A stretch of 64,000 nucleotides of DNA from Erythroxylum novogranatense (taxonomy: Eukaryota > Streptophyta > Magnoliopsida > Malpighiales > Erythroxylaceae), in NCBI GenBank assembly GCA_029891385.1, contig CM057225.1, positions 14,201,498 through 14,265,497 on the forward strand. Direction: 5' to 3'. The position numbers and the translations under genes are program-made. Positions 23,101 to 35,800 of the stretch are shown piece by piece. Below the pieces are notes generated by a model. That model was given only the letters and a program-made list of their open reading frames with translations, made no database searches and had not been told where the DNA came from. Every line of letters starts with the position of its first letter. The first letter of the stretch is position 1.

Positions 23101-24981
23101 ATAGAACTTGGTTGGGTTATGAATTGTTATATAAAGACTTTTGTGCAATAGATAAGCTAAGATTGTAGGATTCAAGAACTTGAAGACAGACAATAACACT
23201 TATAACAAGAACATACCTCCTGCCGTCTGCAGCTGTATGCTCTTGCCAATCAGATGAAGACTGTTGAGAAAAGTTTGGGATGTTTATTGCCTGTAACAGA
23301 AAAAGGAAATGAGTTCCAAAATCAATATCCCGTTTATTATAGGTGAGAGATAATTAACATAATGATTCTTAAAGCAAGTACAAGGGGTAATACTGATCCC
23401 AACGTCAAGAAGTAAATCAAATCCCACCGAAAATGGCTATATAATTGCCTTCCTCATACGAGTAAATCAAAAGCTAAAGAAAAAAACAAATGATAACATC
23501 TCTGGTATAATGTGCAAAAACAAAAGAAACTTCTTAATTCATACGTTCAGCTAAACTGACAATTAAAAAGAAGCATCAAGTATTGCAATGATAAAAACAG
23601 GCTACTTTCAATTCACAAAGCAACAACATGGAAACAATGTTAAAAAATTAACTTCCCGAGAGGCTCAATACTTTCAGCTCATGAGAATCAGGAACTTCAA
23701 CAATATATCTTGTGTAATTTAAGCACAAACTTCATTATCATGAACATTCTGAGTAAAAATGACTTAATAACCAACTATCCAATAAACTTAAAAAGGCATA
23801 ACTACAAAAGGTCCTTGGTGACCATGAATCAATATAATTGGCATAGTGAAAAATATGATGACTCATCAATGAAAGGAAATTTTCTCACATCCTCGACAGT
23901 ACACTAAACAAGTAGATAGCAATAAACATATTTAACCATGAAAAATTGGCACAATATGATTGGAAAAGAAAAGGCAAAATAAACACTCACTGGATCAGAG
24001 GAAGAAGATACTGAAGGTTGCTGTCCAGCATGTTGAACAGGCACAACAGTTGATGCACCATGACTTCCAGATGACAACCAAGGTTGCACCCCTACAGATA
24101 CTACAGGCGCATGTCCTTGAGACATAGGCTGGAATTGTGACAATGTATTGGCATTGTTCTGTGGCTGGCCAAAATTTGATGGTGCATACTGAAATAATGT
24201 ACTTCAAAAGTAAGTGCAAACTGTGTTCCAGAAAATGTGAAAGACAAATTGAGTGAGTATTTGGAATGAATATCTTACGCTATAAGAAGAAGAGTGAGGA
24301 ATTCCAGGTGCTCCCATATGCAGGGTAGTAGGCTGTGCTTGTGGTGAGCCGGATGTAAGAGGTCGATTTGGTTGACCGTATGGCAGAGCTACAGCCTGAG
24401 CTGAAGGCATAGCAGCACCAGGTTGACTTGGCCACAGTGGTAATTGCTGCACTGGTTGAGAATATTGCAACTGTTGACTTTGAACAGCATGTGTCCCGAC
24501 ATTAGAAGCAGGCATGACTTGTCCAACAGGCCGAAACTGTTGAGAAGCTGGTGGAATAAATGGTTGTCCCTGCTGCATTGGAATCATTGGCCGTAACTGC
24601 AAGAAGATTTATATATAGTACCAATGAAAAGTTTTAACAAATTTAACAGAAGAAAAGATAACATAAGAAAAATAGTTTGCATAGGTAAGGGAGAAGCAAA
24701 AGTTTGGGGACCCAAGGATCCAACTGCAGAAGGCTGGATTGGAAAGAGGAGAAGATTAAGACATTATTTCAATTGAAAAGATCTTTGAACAAGCATAGAA
24801 CAAATAGAGATTCATAAACAAAGAACAACCAAGCGAAAAGAAACAAGAAATCAAAAAGAAGAAAATATTTTAATACTAATGAGAGTCAAAATTCCAATGT
24901 GATAACAATTTAAAGCAAGACCAATAGGTTCCTATTTAGATATAACTTCTGTGACCCTACGATTTCAATATTATTAGCCAT
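11123..24981 (-). CDS. PRP40A: Pre-mRNA-processing protein 40A (WW- and FF-domain spliceosomal protein)
   Basis: PRP40 is a U1 snRNP-associated scaffold that bridges the 5' splice site to branch-point factors. In plants its WW domains also bind the RNA polymerase II C-terminal domain. Exons (minus strand): 24279-24596, 23991-24188, 23217-23290, 22946-23015, 18112-18164, 17975-18032, 17527-17900, 17351-17423, 17051-17149, 16827-16895, 16672-16749, 16494-16580, 16367-16401, 16152-16257, 14980-15060, 14795-14887, 14667-14720, 14477-14593, 14254-14352, 13236-13283, 13077-13169, 12524-12631, 12351-12415, 12160-12262, 11337-11642 and 11123-11260. All have GT-AG borders. They sum to 2,997 bases in one open frame, giving 998 residues plus a short first exon. 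Residues 1-172 are Q/P/S-rich. WW1 is about 184-216 ([20 protein letters not shown]), WW2 about 225-257. An Ala/Ser/Val linker follows, then FF domains from about 440 to 850, then a K/E/R-rich tail. The start is the least certain part. Confidence 0.93.
15061..16151 (-). other. PRP40A intron of about 1.1 kb with CT-rich tract
   Basis: Located between exons 14,980-15,060 and 16,152-16,257. It contains a (TCTC)-rich stretch near 15,655-15,745 and otherwise no recognisable feature. Confidence 0.6.
19496..19802 (+). repeat. 5' LTR of the TR-GAG element
   Basis: It is 307 bp long and contains a TA microsatellite. It is repeated at 21,410-21,712 with about ten substitutions by eye plus a TA-length difference. 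Confidence 0.93.
19805..19816 (+). other. Primer-binding site of the TR-GAG element
   Basis: TGGTATCAGAGC, a perfect complement of the usual initiator-Met tRNA 3' end. Confidence 0.92.
19831..21352 (+). pseudogene. Ty3/gypsy-type gag of the TR-GAG element, frame-broken
   Basis: The ORF opens at 19,831 ([20 protein letters not shown]), with an N-terminal coiled coil of about 60 residues and a charged R/E/G-rich spacer. It reaches [19 protein letters not shown] before a TGA at 20,554-20,556. The same frame then continues with the retrotransposon gag core ([24 protein letters not shown]). A frameshift near 20,735 leads to the frame with [21 protein letters not shown] second shift near 20,970-21,030 leads to the zinc knuckle ([16 protein letters not shown], about 21,200-21,245) and an acidic tail ending at 21,352. 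The gene is markedly richer in G and C than the intron around it. One nonsense change and two frameshifts mean this copy cannot make full-length Gag. Confidence 0.88.
21410..21712 (+). repeat. 3' LTR of the TR-GAG element
   Basis: 303 bp, TG...CA, followed by the AATTG duplication. Confidence 0.93.
21840..22830 (+). mobile_element. Probable solo LTR of a Copia-type element
   Basis: The right half has the organisation of a long Copia LTR: GTGGATTCGTGTCTC, then a segment GTGGATATAGGTCTAATGCAG, a CT-rich stretch, and the terminal CTCAATTCATCCTCCTCTTG followed by GGTGCCTTTAGGACTAACA. The 5' LTR of the Sirevirus-like element ends similarly (GGACGTAGGTCTTAGCACC, TTCAACCCGCCTTC). No primer-binding site or coding region follows. 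The left boundary is not certain, and I did not find a clean target-site duplication. Confidence 0.5.
24961..24981 (-). CDS. PRP40A: Candidate first coding micro-exon of PRP40A
   Basis: On the minus strand this reads ATG GCT AAT AAT ATT GAA ATC followed by GTAGGG. It would encode MANNIEI, in frame with exon 24,279-24,596 (LRPMIPMQQ). Plant PRP40A proteins as I remember them also start MANN and continue RPM, which supports it. The donor is weak. An acceptor TGTCTGCAG ends at 25,012, so the exon would run 24,961-25,011 with a short leader. The alternative is the in-frame ATG at codon 4 of the next exon. Confidence 0.45.
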
Positions 24982-25309
24982 TACAGCACACACACACCAA
25001 GCTACTAACAGCTGCAGACATTAACACGCTATTACCGAGAACTTCTCACATAGAGCAGCAAGACTTCAAACTGCAACCAAACAAAACGAAGCAAGTACAC
25101 ACATTGTCCTGACCCATTAGAAGTATTCGATTAAGAAAATTGAATTGCTCACTAATTTGTCAATTCTTGCTTGTAATTTTCCAAACCATCAAACAAAAGG
25201 TTGCAAATACGGCAAGAAAACAATAGAGAAGAGCGATAAAGATATATCTTCACTTACAATTAGTAATTGCCCAAAGAGACTGAAGAAGAAGATTAAACGA
25301 GATCTACCT

Positions 25310-25345
25310 GAGTCAGTTCCCGGTGCTTAGGGTTTAAGACCCAAT
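25310..25345 (-). other. Probable end of PRP40A 5' untranslated exon 1
   Basis: On the minus strand the sequence ACTGACTCAG is followed by GTAGATCTCG, a good splice donor, with a CT/A-rich leader upstream (ending TTAAACCCTAAGCACCGG). A leader intron of about 300 bases (to 25,012) or longer would follow. The transcription start is not fixed. Confidence 0.4.
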
Positions 25346-25852
25346 AAGAAAAAAGTAGATAAGTGGCAAACAGATTTTATTTCGCTGGTAATTTGCATTT
25401 TGAGAAAGATAATTACATGAGTTGCTTTCTTAATTTAAACGGCAGATCGATTGCGATTGATTTTAGGATAAAAATCTTTATTTATGATTTAAATTCATTT
25501 TAAAAAAACAACTTTAAAAGTTTATTAAATAAATGTATTATTACATCATAATTACAATAAATTTTATTATATCACAATACTGTCAATTATAAAACAACAA
25601 AAGATTATATTTAAATATTTTAATATTAGAATATATCTTTAATAATTTTAAATTATATAAATATTTTATACTAAATAAAATATAAAGAAATTCATAATAT
25701 CTCATGTTGAAAAAAGTTTTTAAAACAAAAGTATTAACAATTTAATTTCTTTTATTATAACATTTTCTTATTTATTACGTCAAATCATATATAATTTGCA
25801 AGTGAATAAATAATTATTAACTTAAAATTATGTATCAATTTTAATGTGACAA
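25346..25852. other. AT-rich region between PRP40A and the Helitron
   Basis: Strongly A/T-rich with no ORF. Its left part must include the PRP40A promoter on the minus strand. The Helitron 3' end lies at 25,853. Confidence 0.5.
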
Positions 25853-25885
25853 CTAGTTATAAACCACTGCTTTGCACGGGTTGTT
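25853..25885 (-). other. Helitron 3' terminal hairpin and CTAG end
   Basis: Arms AACCCGTGC and GCAGTGGTT with loop AAA, then TATAACTAG and the host T. Two of nine stem pairs are mismatched, which suggests decay from an originally perfect stem. Confidence 0.75.
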
Positions 25886-26167
25886 ACAATATTAATAAGA
25901 ATATTAGTTATGATTAATAAATGTATAATGTAAAGGCAAACACAAGTATAAAATTAACATATTGCATGGCATAAAATCAGATTATGATAAAATAGGAATA
26001 TGATAAACAAAATGAGTCCCACAATATGAGAGCCATATTTAGACAAGTTCAAAATATAGATCATTTACTATTTAAGTACAAAATACTTGCAGGCCCCAAA
26101 ATAAATACATAGTGTACTAAACAAAAAGTAGCTGACCAAAAAATGATCATCCTTGAACATTTCACTG

Positions 26168-29100
26168 TTAAGTTAACTTTTCTCTTTTGATTTTTGTGGT
26201 GAACTTGGTTGAAGACATTTGTGGTGATATTAAATCACATAAAGGAATATCAGTCTCAGAAGTTTCTAATATTGGTCTCTTCATTTTGGAAATCTGGGGT
26301 GTCATTTGAAATTTGAAGAAACAATATCATTTACGTATTACAAATTGCAGCTCTATCATCCTGTAATTAAATAAACTCTATAAGTGGAAGACACAATACA
26401 TAAATACATTTAAAAAAATAGATGTACATACTTTGTTATCAACTGTAGAGACCGAAATACACTCATCCAGAATATTTTCTGAAAAGTAGCTGAGTGAATC
26501 AATGCGATTTGAGTCCTGCAGAATGAAAAGTATGTTATAAGAGAAGCAGATATGTTGACACTTTATATAAGTAACTATGCTATTGTTTTTTTCATCAAAT
26601 AACAAAATTCAACTTTGTAAAGCAAGAGATTATCTTACAATTTCAGATGCAGAAACTGATTGTGGTGCACTTGATTGAATAGAATCCTAGCATTACAATA
26701 AATGAATTAAATTAATCATTCATGTGTGATCCACATTATACATAATATTAACGATGTGTACGTACTTGTTTGTTCACAATAGGTAATGATGGCAAAGGCA
26801 CAATATCAATAGCAATGTTACTTAGGGATTCATCCAGAATTGAATCCTGCAAAGTAGAACTTAATAATTGATTATTGAATGCCTATTTACATCTAGTTAA
26901 TTTAACAATGAATGGTTTAACAATTAGATAATTTGTATCTGAATTTTTTAATATAGTGTCAATGAAAAGAAGAGAAAACTAATAGAAATACATCTAATTA
27001 TTTTGGCTATAAGCAATAAAAACTATTCTTTGGACCTAATATAATAAATGTGCAGCTAATTCGCACTTATCCATTAAAAAAAATGAAGAAGATTAACAAA
27101 GACAATCTGTAAACGTATCAACTCAGCAAAGCAACCACACTGCCATTGATCATGAAGCAATGAAAAGAACCATAATTTCGGTAACAGAATGCAAAATGTG
27201 AAAAACCCTTTATACCAAATTATGGTGAAAGCAAAACACATAAAGTTTCCAAAACACAAGAACAAAAAACTTGCATTTTTGTCCAAAAAAACCACAAAAG
27301 TCAAGCATCAAACAAACACCACCAATAATTAAAACAGATAGAAAAGAGAATCGAGTCAACAGAACATTGTAACAACCACATTACTTCTAAATGCATCAAT
27401 CGACTACTAAATAAAACCCTACCAAAATTAAAACAAAAAATCACAAGAAATGTGTGAAGTGGAGTAATACTTGAGACTGGGGTGGAGAATCCAGGTATTT
27501 ATTGATCAGTTCCTCATTGCAAGTTACTTTCTTGACAGTGAAACTTGAAGATTTGTTGATTTTATTAAATTCTGTGACTTGTACCTTAAAAAGATACGTT
27601 TTCTTAACCAAGCATTCTAACTCATCAGGAAACCCATCTTCATCTCCTTCCTAATGAACAAATGAATTCAACGTAAACACATGAAAGAGTAGGCAATTTA
27701 TGATAAAAAATAAAGATTATAATCTTTTACAAACCTTAATTAGACGATTTCTGAGATCATTTGCACTAACTTGAATCAATTGGAAGGCTTGATCATCAAA
27801 TAACACAAATGACTCTAGACCATCATAAGCATCTTTTACTTGAACATGTACTTTATATCTAGAATACATAAATATATCAAAGATTAGTGTTTATCGTTAT
27901 AGAAAATTAAGTTTTCATAAAATTAAAAATGATGATATACCTCGTTACAATTCTATTTGGAGTGTTCCGACATTTAAAGCACATGAGTAGGTCGTTCTCA
28001 ATTTTGACTTTACATCCATGAATGGAGCATGCATCAATGTACCAATTCTGCTCAGTTTGGATCTTTCTAATGGTTGCAAGAATAGTATAAATGCCATTTT
28101 GTTGTAATGTTATGAAAATATGAGTCAGCTTGTAAGATATAGGTGCATAAATTCAGAATGAAGAAAAGAATTATGTATTTTCAATTTACCTCACACCGTC
28201 TCAGTTTTGTAATCTTCTTTCTTGTTTCAAGAGATAAGAAATCATTCAATGGGGATTGACTTAAGAAAGGATGATCAAGCTGAGAGTATCTTTGGGAAGG
28301 TGTTTCCCCATCCATTATCAAACTGAGGCTAAAGTAAAAAAGAATTAAATAAATAGGTAGTGCATATATATGCAATGATACAAATTTAAGATAACATTAT
28401 AATAAGCCATCATAAAAATATAATAACCTCATTTTAAATTCTTGAACAGAAGGGATGTCGGGGTTAATCAGTAGTTTTGAAGCATTCCAAGCATTAGAAA
28501 TCTTGATTTCTCCTGCACGGGAAAGCATGATATGTTCTGCTTTTTCAAAAAAATGAACAAAGTGAACTACATAAAATGCTTTGAAAAAAAAACGTACCAT
28601 CAGAGTTTGATATCATAGCAAGATGAAAAACAATAACGATTGATATTTCTTGTGTATCCCTGATTGTATTCAGCAAAAAATCAGCATATTCACCAAACAA
28701 TGTGCACTTGATCTTGTTGTTTCTGAAAAATAACATTAACGCATAAATATTATTTTGCATACAAAGAGTATAATACAATAGTTATTGAAAGTAAAGATAA
28801 CCTCTTATCTGTCAGATATAGATTCAAAAATATTGATTTGAGATTATTCCTTTGGAATTCTTTACAAGTTTCATATGAAGTCATCTCTCCAAGGACATCT
28901 GTTTGACAAGAATAAAGAAATCGATAAAGGCTAAATAAAGAAATCATATCATAAATGACTTACCGGGTAAAAATATAAATGGAGACCATTGAAGAAATAT
29001 ATATATATGATTACCAATCAAATAACCCTTAGGAATCTTATCTTCCAGAATATCTGTGAATGGCACGAAATTGAAAGAGAATAGAGGAATATCCAAATCA

Positions 29101-29535
29101 ACAAAGATTGATCAGTAGTGCCAAAGTGGAAATTAATCTTATATTTGTCTTGACTTGCTCTATAATCTCCGAATTGTCAACCACAACAAATTTATGTATG
29201 ATCACATTTGCCTTCCCAATGATTCGCGATGCTTGGTTACCAACTTCTCTTCCAATTGTAGCCTGAATTTTATCTCCCTGTCAAAATACAACATATTTGT
29301 TTATAAACTGTAATCATTTTAACATAGTCAGCTATCAATATCATTAATAGGAAATGGAAAATGAATATACCTTCTGATCAAGCAACAACATTTGCAGATT
29401 AGAGACAACATTAGGGGAGTTTCGATAACAAACGTTCCACGACCTAATAATTCTAACAACTATTTTCCAAGACTCCTTCTCGAGATGAATCGACCAATGT
29501 AGTTGACTTTCATGGAAGACATTTTCACATTACAC
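26168..29535 (-). pseudogene. RPA70-like single-stranded DNA-binding protein of the Helitron
   Basis: It resembles replication protein A large subunit, which coats single-stranded DNA; plant Helitrons often carry such a gene. Segments in order: N-terminal OB fold (near 29,400-29,520, KESWKIVVRIIRSWNV), an OB segment (about 29,100-29,280, GDKIQATIGREVGNQASRII), DBD-B-like segments (28,800-28,910 and 28,585-28,730; NNKIKCTLFGEYADFLLNTI), a zinc-ribbon DBD-C (about 27,960-28,100; ACSIHGCKVKIENDLLMCFK with a following C), then 27,480-27,650 (DELECLVKKTYLFKVQVTEF). Several short exons follow and end in IKREKLT at the TAA at 26,168-26,170. The first segment has no in-frame ATG, and at least two frame breaks occur at 29,100-29,150. 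It starts about 335 bp after the Rep/helicase stop. Confidence 0.8.
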
Positions 29536-29868
29536 GAAAAGCTATTTAATTCAAGGAAGATGTGTAAGGAAATAAAATCTCAATGAATAGAAAACTGAAA
29601 AGATAAATTAGTGAAGCATTCCAAATGCCTTTTAATTATAAAAGGCAAATAAGTGAACAAAATATGGAAAAAAAAAAGGCACTCAAATCAAAACTAAAGC
29701 TCCAATCTATAAAATGTAAATAACAAATATAAGCAAAGAAGCTACATCATAAATGAATTAAAAAAATATTTAATAAAGAAAGAACCAAATATATTAGCAT
29801 GAGGTTGATAATCCAAAAAATATAATATTAAACAAATCATAAATGTCTCAAAAAAATGAAGCATAATG

Positions 29869-32800
29869 CTAAAGATCTTGAAAAATTTCTTTATAAACAA
29901 CATTGAGTGTCTGAGATAATGGTTCATTTTCTGTATTATGAACCAGGATTTTGAGTCCATGCTTTGATTTCACCCTTGAAACTGCCACATATAATTGTCC
30001 ATGCGTGAAAATGGGCCTTGGCAGATACAATCCAACATAATCAAGAGATTGGCCTTGACTTTTGTTTATCGTCATACAATATGAGATATTAAATGGAAAC
30101 TGTCTCCTTTGAAGTTGGAAGGGCCAAATTGACTCTGTAGGTGTCATTGTCATTCTAGAGATGTATACTCTGTCACCAAAGTGAGTTCCAGATATATGTT
30201 TAGCTTCTACAACATTAACACCAAGCTGTGTAATAATAAGTCGTGTGCCATTGCAAAGTCCTGCAGATTGATTAATATTTCGAATGAGCATAATAGGAGT
30301 TCCAACTTTCAATATCAATTTGTGATTAGCCAAGCTTGAGCACTGCAATGTGTTTAAGTACTCAATCGGATGCAATTCTTGCAAGAATTCACATTATTCA
30401 TTTGCTGCAAATATAGAATCAGAGCTTAGGTATTCCTTAGCTTCACCAGGAATAAGAGATAGAATATAATCATTAACTTTATCAACAACATCCAAAGTTG
30501 GAGTTAAAATAGCTCGCCTTCAAGTAGCATGGATCATTAAATTTATCTTTAATCTGTGGATAAGTTGACTCAACAATAATCGCAACAGGATCATGAAACT
30601 CGATCAAGAGAAATTCATGAGGTATTTCCACTCGCTTCTCCATCATTAGGTTACGATAATTTTCCATCTCCAATCTTAAGCACCCAATCGAAAACTCTTT
30701 CAATTCATCAACATCAGTGTTTTGAGAATTTAGATGCAATCGCATGTTTTTTGTCAGAGTTAGGACTTGACAAAGCGGCCATAAGTAAGAAGACTTCATC
30801 GATGCATGAACAATGTCAGATCTTGAACCACCACGAATTACAGGTGGTATTTGTCTGAAATCACCACCAAATACAACAGACTTTCCACCAAAGGGTTTAT
30901 GAAGACTATCAGGAACATCAAATCTGAGAATATCACGAAGCGTGCGGTCTAGAGACTCAAAGCATTGCCTCTTAACCATAGGAGCTTCATCCCAAATTAT
31001 CAATTTAGTTTTTTGCAACAACTCTGCATTGAAACTTCCTTGTTTGATATTACATGTTGATTCATCAGTCAATTGAATAGGAATAGCAAACCTAGAATGA
31101 GCAGTGCGTCCAGCAGGAAGTAAGGTTGATGCAATACCACTGGATGCTATAGTGAGCACAATATGCCCTTATGATCTTAATGCACAAGTGAGAGCGTTCC
31201 ATATGAAAGTTTTTCCTGTTCCACCATAGCCATACAAGAAAAAAGTACCTCCCTTGTTTTGAATTATAGATTCCATAATTGTATTGTAGACAACTCTTTG
31301 TTCTGCAGTCATTGTGCTCAAAAGAGTACTTAGTTGTTCTGAAAGTAGTTGCCTATTAAAGTTTAACTGATCTGCAATAAGTCTATTGTGCAAATCAAGA
31401 TCAACATGGCCTTGAGGAATAGGCATTGGAGGAAAATCTTGCAAGCTTTTACCATTGCCTTTGAGGAGATTGTCTATCTCAGCTAGAGTAAAATTTTGCA
31501 GTTGAGAATCTGTAAGTCTTAAAGCTGTAAAAAAACACAGTTGTTAAAATTGAAGTGGTTTTCACAAAGAAATTAGACCGAATGTATGAAGCAACTCTTA
31601 AGATATAACGATACTAATGTATAAACATAAAAAAAAATGTGGAATATTGAAAGGAATATTTGATATAAAATAATTCATGGTATGAATAACACAAACTGAA
31701 AGAGTATGAAGAGAAATATAATCCAATGCTTGAACAAATAAAAATACAGCAGTTTGGAATGATTTCGAAGATTATGCTGCTCACCATTGCATCCATATTT
31801 TTTTTGCTGAGAATAAACAATATCTTCTGCAAGAAGTCTCCATGTCTTGTCCCATACATATTCTGGTCGTGAAATAGAATTGGACAAGAGCATTGTAATG
31901 AATAAAGATCTCAAATAATGAGCAATACCCCACAAAGATGCTTCATTAATAGCATCAATATATTCTCTATCATCACTTAGTAACCCAAGTTGATAACATG
32001 CATCCCTAAAAGTTGGATAAATTATTCCATTAACAGTTCTTATATCATCATAGCTTTCTGAGCCTTTCACTTGACTCAATAGAAGTCTGAGATAGAAAAG
32101 TTCACCAGCACTTGGTGAAACATGAATCATTATGCCAATTTTCAGTCCTTTGAGTCTTTTCTTCCATTTTTTATTCTCACTTTGGTAGACAAACTTAGAG
32201 GGATACTCTGCATAGGTAAGATGTTTACCTTCTGGGAATTTCTTGTTAGCCTCCATCCAAGCAAGAAACATGCTCTCTTTGTTCCTTGGCTTCTTAGCAA
32301 CTGATTCAAGTGTTTGACCTTCTGTAAAGTATACTTGTTGTTCATCAGGAAGGTGAAAATAAAGCCTCTCAACAGATGGTTGTCTATAATGAATTTCAAA
32401 ACCAAATATTCTAGAGTATGCTTCATGAGAAGAAATAAATCGACAATCTAAGAACATTTTAGGTTCATCAATTTCATTATTGCTCAGACTGTGATCATAT
32501 AAGGCAGCAGTAACTCGATCATTTCCCTTGCTCAAATACTTGAAAAGATATTTGATTGATGAACTTTGATTGCAGTACTCAACATTTATATGGGATGCAT
32601 ATTTCAGAAGCAATTCCTGGTTGTAAGGAACAACAAATTGATTATCAAGGTCAACCCCTTTTTTTATGTATCAACTTACCATCATCTCTTCTCCTATAAA
32701 TGGGAAATCCTTCATCATCAAAAGAAGTGATTCTTGCAAAAGATTTAGGATAATACTTTCCACATTTACCGTCATTCATGCATGGAGATTTAGGATTTAG

Positions 32801-35800
32801 ACTTCCACAAGGCCCATGCATCATATGGTTTGAGACAATATTATATAAAGTTGTGTCAGTAATAGGATCTGGGATCTCAGCACAAATAATCTTGTCAAGC
32901 TCTTCAGGATTATGGTACCTCTCTTTATCATTTAAGAACAGAAGGATGTGAGCATGAGGTAAGCCACGTTTCTGGAACTTAATTGTGTAAACAACTGACA
33001 CAAGGATGAAAAAAATTTATCAAATAATATATTATACAATATATATATAAAATCAGTTAACTATCAGGATCAACTTGAAAAAAGATGTTGATGAAGCAAA
33101 TTTAAAAAAATGACATTTAGTAATGCAAATGATTCAACGAATATTGGATTACATTGTGTTTATGAATTAACATTTCAGAGGATCTTTAATAAAGGATGGA
33201 CATTAAACGATTAGTTAAATATACTTGTAACAAATACATAAGAAATGTATAAACCATGAAATATGTACAACAGTACTGATTAACAAATAAGAACAGTTCA
33301 ATGAAGCAACAATTGGAAGACAAACAATTACAAATGCTTCGCAAAATGTCGTTAAAAGGGAAAAAACAAAGTTAATAGGTCAAACTAATAGAAAGTAATG
33401 ATACAAATTGAAGAATAATGGAGAGAGAAATTACCAGCTTGAACAGTCCCAAAAATTTTTCCTCGCATTAGCTCTTTCATCAAACAATTTAACTTTATCT
33501 TAAAAACCCGAACTATTAGATATGGTCTATCTTGTGCTTTCAAATTCAAATCCTTTAATCGACGTGTCAATTCAGGCCAAGTCGGATTACAAGTGAAAGT
33601 GACAAAGATATCTGGATAGCCATCCCATTTACAAATGGCCATTGCATCTTGATAATTTTGTATAATATATCTTGGCCCTCCAACAAAAGTTGACGGCAAA
33701 ATTATACGTTTACCAACAGACGCACTTGATGTATGCCCTTGCGATACAGCGTTTGAAACAGAAAGATCAGCTCTAAGATCTTGTTGATGAGTTCTAACAT
33801 AATTGATTCTTTGATTTTCCATCATTGTGTATCCATCAACAGCAAATTGTTGGAACAGTCTCCCAGCATGTAATAGAAGAGAATTTTCATCATCTCTATC
33901 TTGCATTATAAATGCTAAATACTCCCGTAATGTGACTTTAGTCTTCTTTTTAGTACTTGACAGTGATGCATTACTATGAGAGATATCTTCTCTATATCCT
34001 TCTATACCATAAGGAAATAACAAAGGATATTGCAAAGGAAGATAGGCTGGATGCAAATCATGTACTCTTTGTAATAGCCCACATTGTGTTTGAACAATAA
34101 TATCCTTCCCAATATCTCAAGTATCGACATCACCAACCACTAATGTCGCTACTGTGATCTCAGGCAAGTTATAAGTTCGCCATCACTTTCTCTTTTGTGG
34201 ATTAGTCTTAGCTTCAAATCCTTGCTATTGGAAGTTTGAAATCTATCTCTTGCCATTCTAAAAGCCTGAGTCAATATATTATAACTATCAAGCATCTCCT
34301 TCAAATTCATCACAATACTACGATCAAGAAAACTGTCATCATCTTTTGATCTGCAAATGGAACATATAGTTTCATGATTGGAAATGAATAATGAGATAAA
34401 AATTAAATGGAAGACATGACGTGAATTTAAAATGTACCTGATTACAGTCATTCGATTATCAATTTCATGTTCTGTATCAAAGATATACATTTGGGAAAAT
34501 TTTGGTGGCTGGCCTTCAACTGGAAGTAAGCTACCAATATGATGATAATTCTGACCAGACATAACAAAAGAGTAAGGACTTTGACCATCATTAAGTGACT
34601 TGTCAACCTTTCCTCCCATAGAAGTGAAACTGAACATCATGTTATAAATCCTGATATGTTTCATAAAGTGTTTGGATATTGCCAAATGTTTACTGAATAC
34701 TAACTTCCTTATATACTCTGGAGGTTGCTTGAAATGTGGTAGTTGAATCTTGCCTTGAACACAGCAAAGACCAAATCTAGGGTTAGTAGTGTGCTTACAT
34801 TTCTGAATCCTCTCATAGAACCACATTTGAGCTCCACAGTAAGTGCAGACGCATTGAGGATCACCAAGATCAATATATTCTGTAAAAGATAAATAATTCT
34901 AATGTTAACTAAGGAAAAAAGAAGTTGTGCAAAAGATGTTAAATAACCTCTGAGATATTAAACCTTTTTGTGCAAAGTAAGTACTTTGTTGAATACTATC
35001 ATCTTGGTTAACATCAGTTGCATAGTTTGCATCATCACTTTCAACTGTAATAATAATAAATGAATTCAAATATGCAATACCTTAAAAGTAGATTGGATAA
35101 AAAAAATAGAATGTCTCAACCAAATTATATAAATAAAAAAATTAAATATGTGAAGTGTACCTTGTTCAATAGATGCAATATTCAATTCATTGACAATAGC
35201 TGTAACAAAGAAGAAGAAAGTATGACATCAAAAACTGAAAGACAATTAATTTAGCATATTTACAATTATATCCATACCATTCACATTATTATCTATTGTG
35301 CTGTCATTTTCATCTGATAGTTCAGTTTGTAAATCTTCTGAGGCAAGATCAGTAATGTCATTGGCTTCATTATTTGTATAATCTTCCAGTGGAACATTTA
35401 GATCTAGCAATCCAATTTCAGATGCAATGTTTGAAACCTCAATGTTGTCATGAATTTTGCAATTGCAAGTTATAGCACTACATTTGCCCATACTTCTAAT
35501 TATATGTCTTCCTAGCTTCATCGCTAAGGGATTTGTAATTTGACTTCTCTTGGAGATAAAACATGGTGAACTTGCAACAGATTGAATATGAGGAACGCTA
35601 TTAACTTCAAAACTTTTCCTTGATTTGAGCCGTTTGTTTGAGCAACCAACTTCCTCTAAACATAAAAGAAAGTATATGAGATTGGATAAGTAACCAAAAA
35701 ATTGGACATTTTTTATATACAATCAAACATTGACAAACCTGGAACAACTAATGAGTTAAAATCTTTGAAAAGGTTCTTAACACAGTTTGAAAGATCTGTA

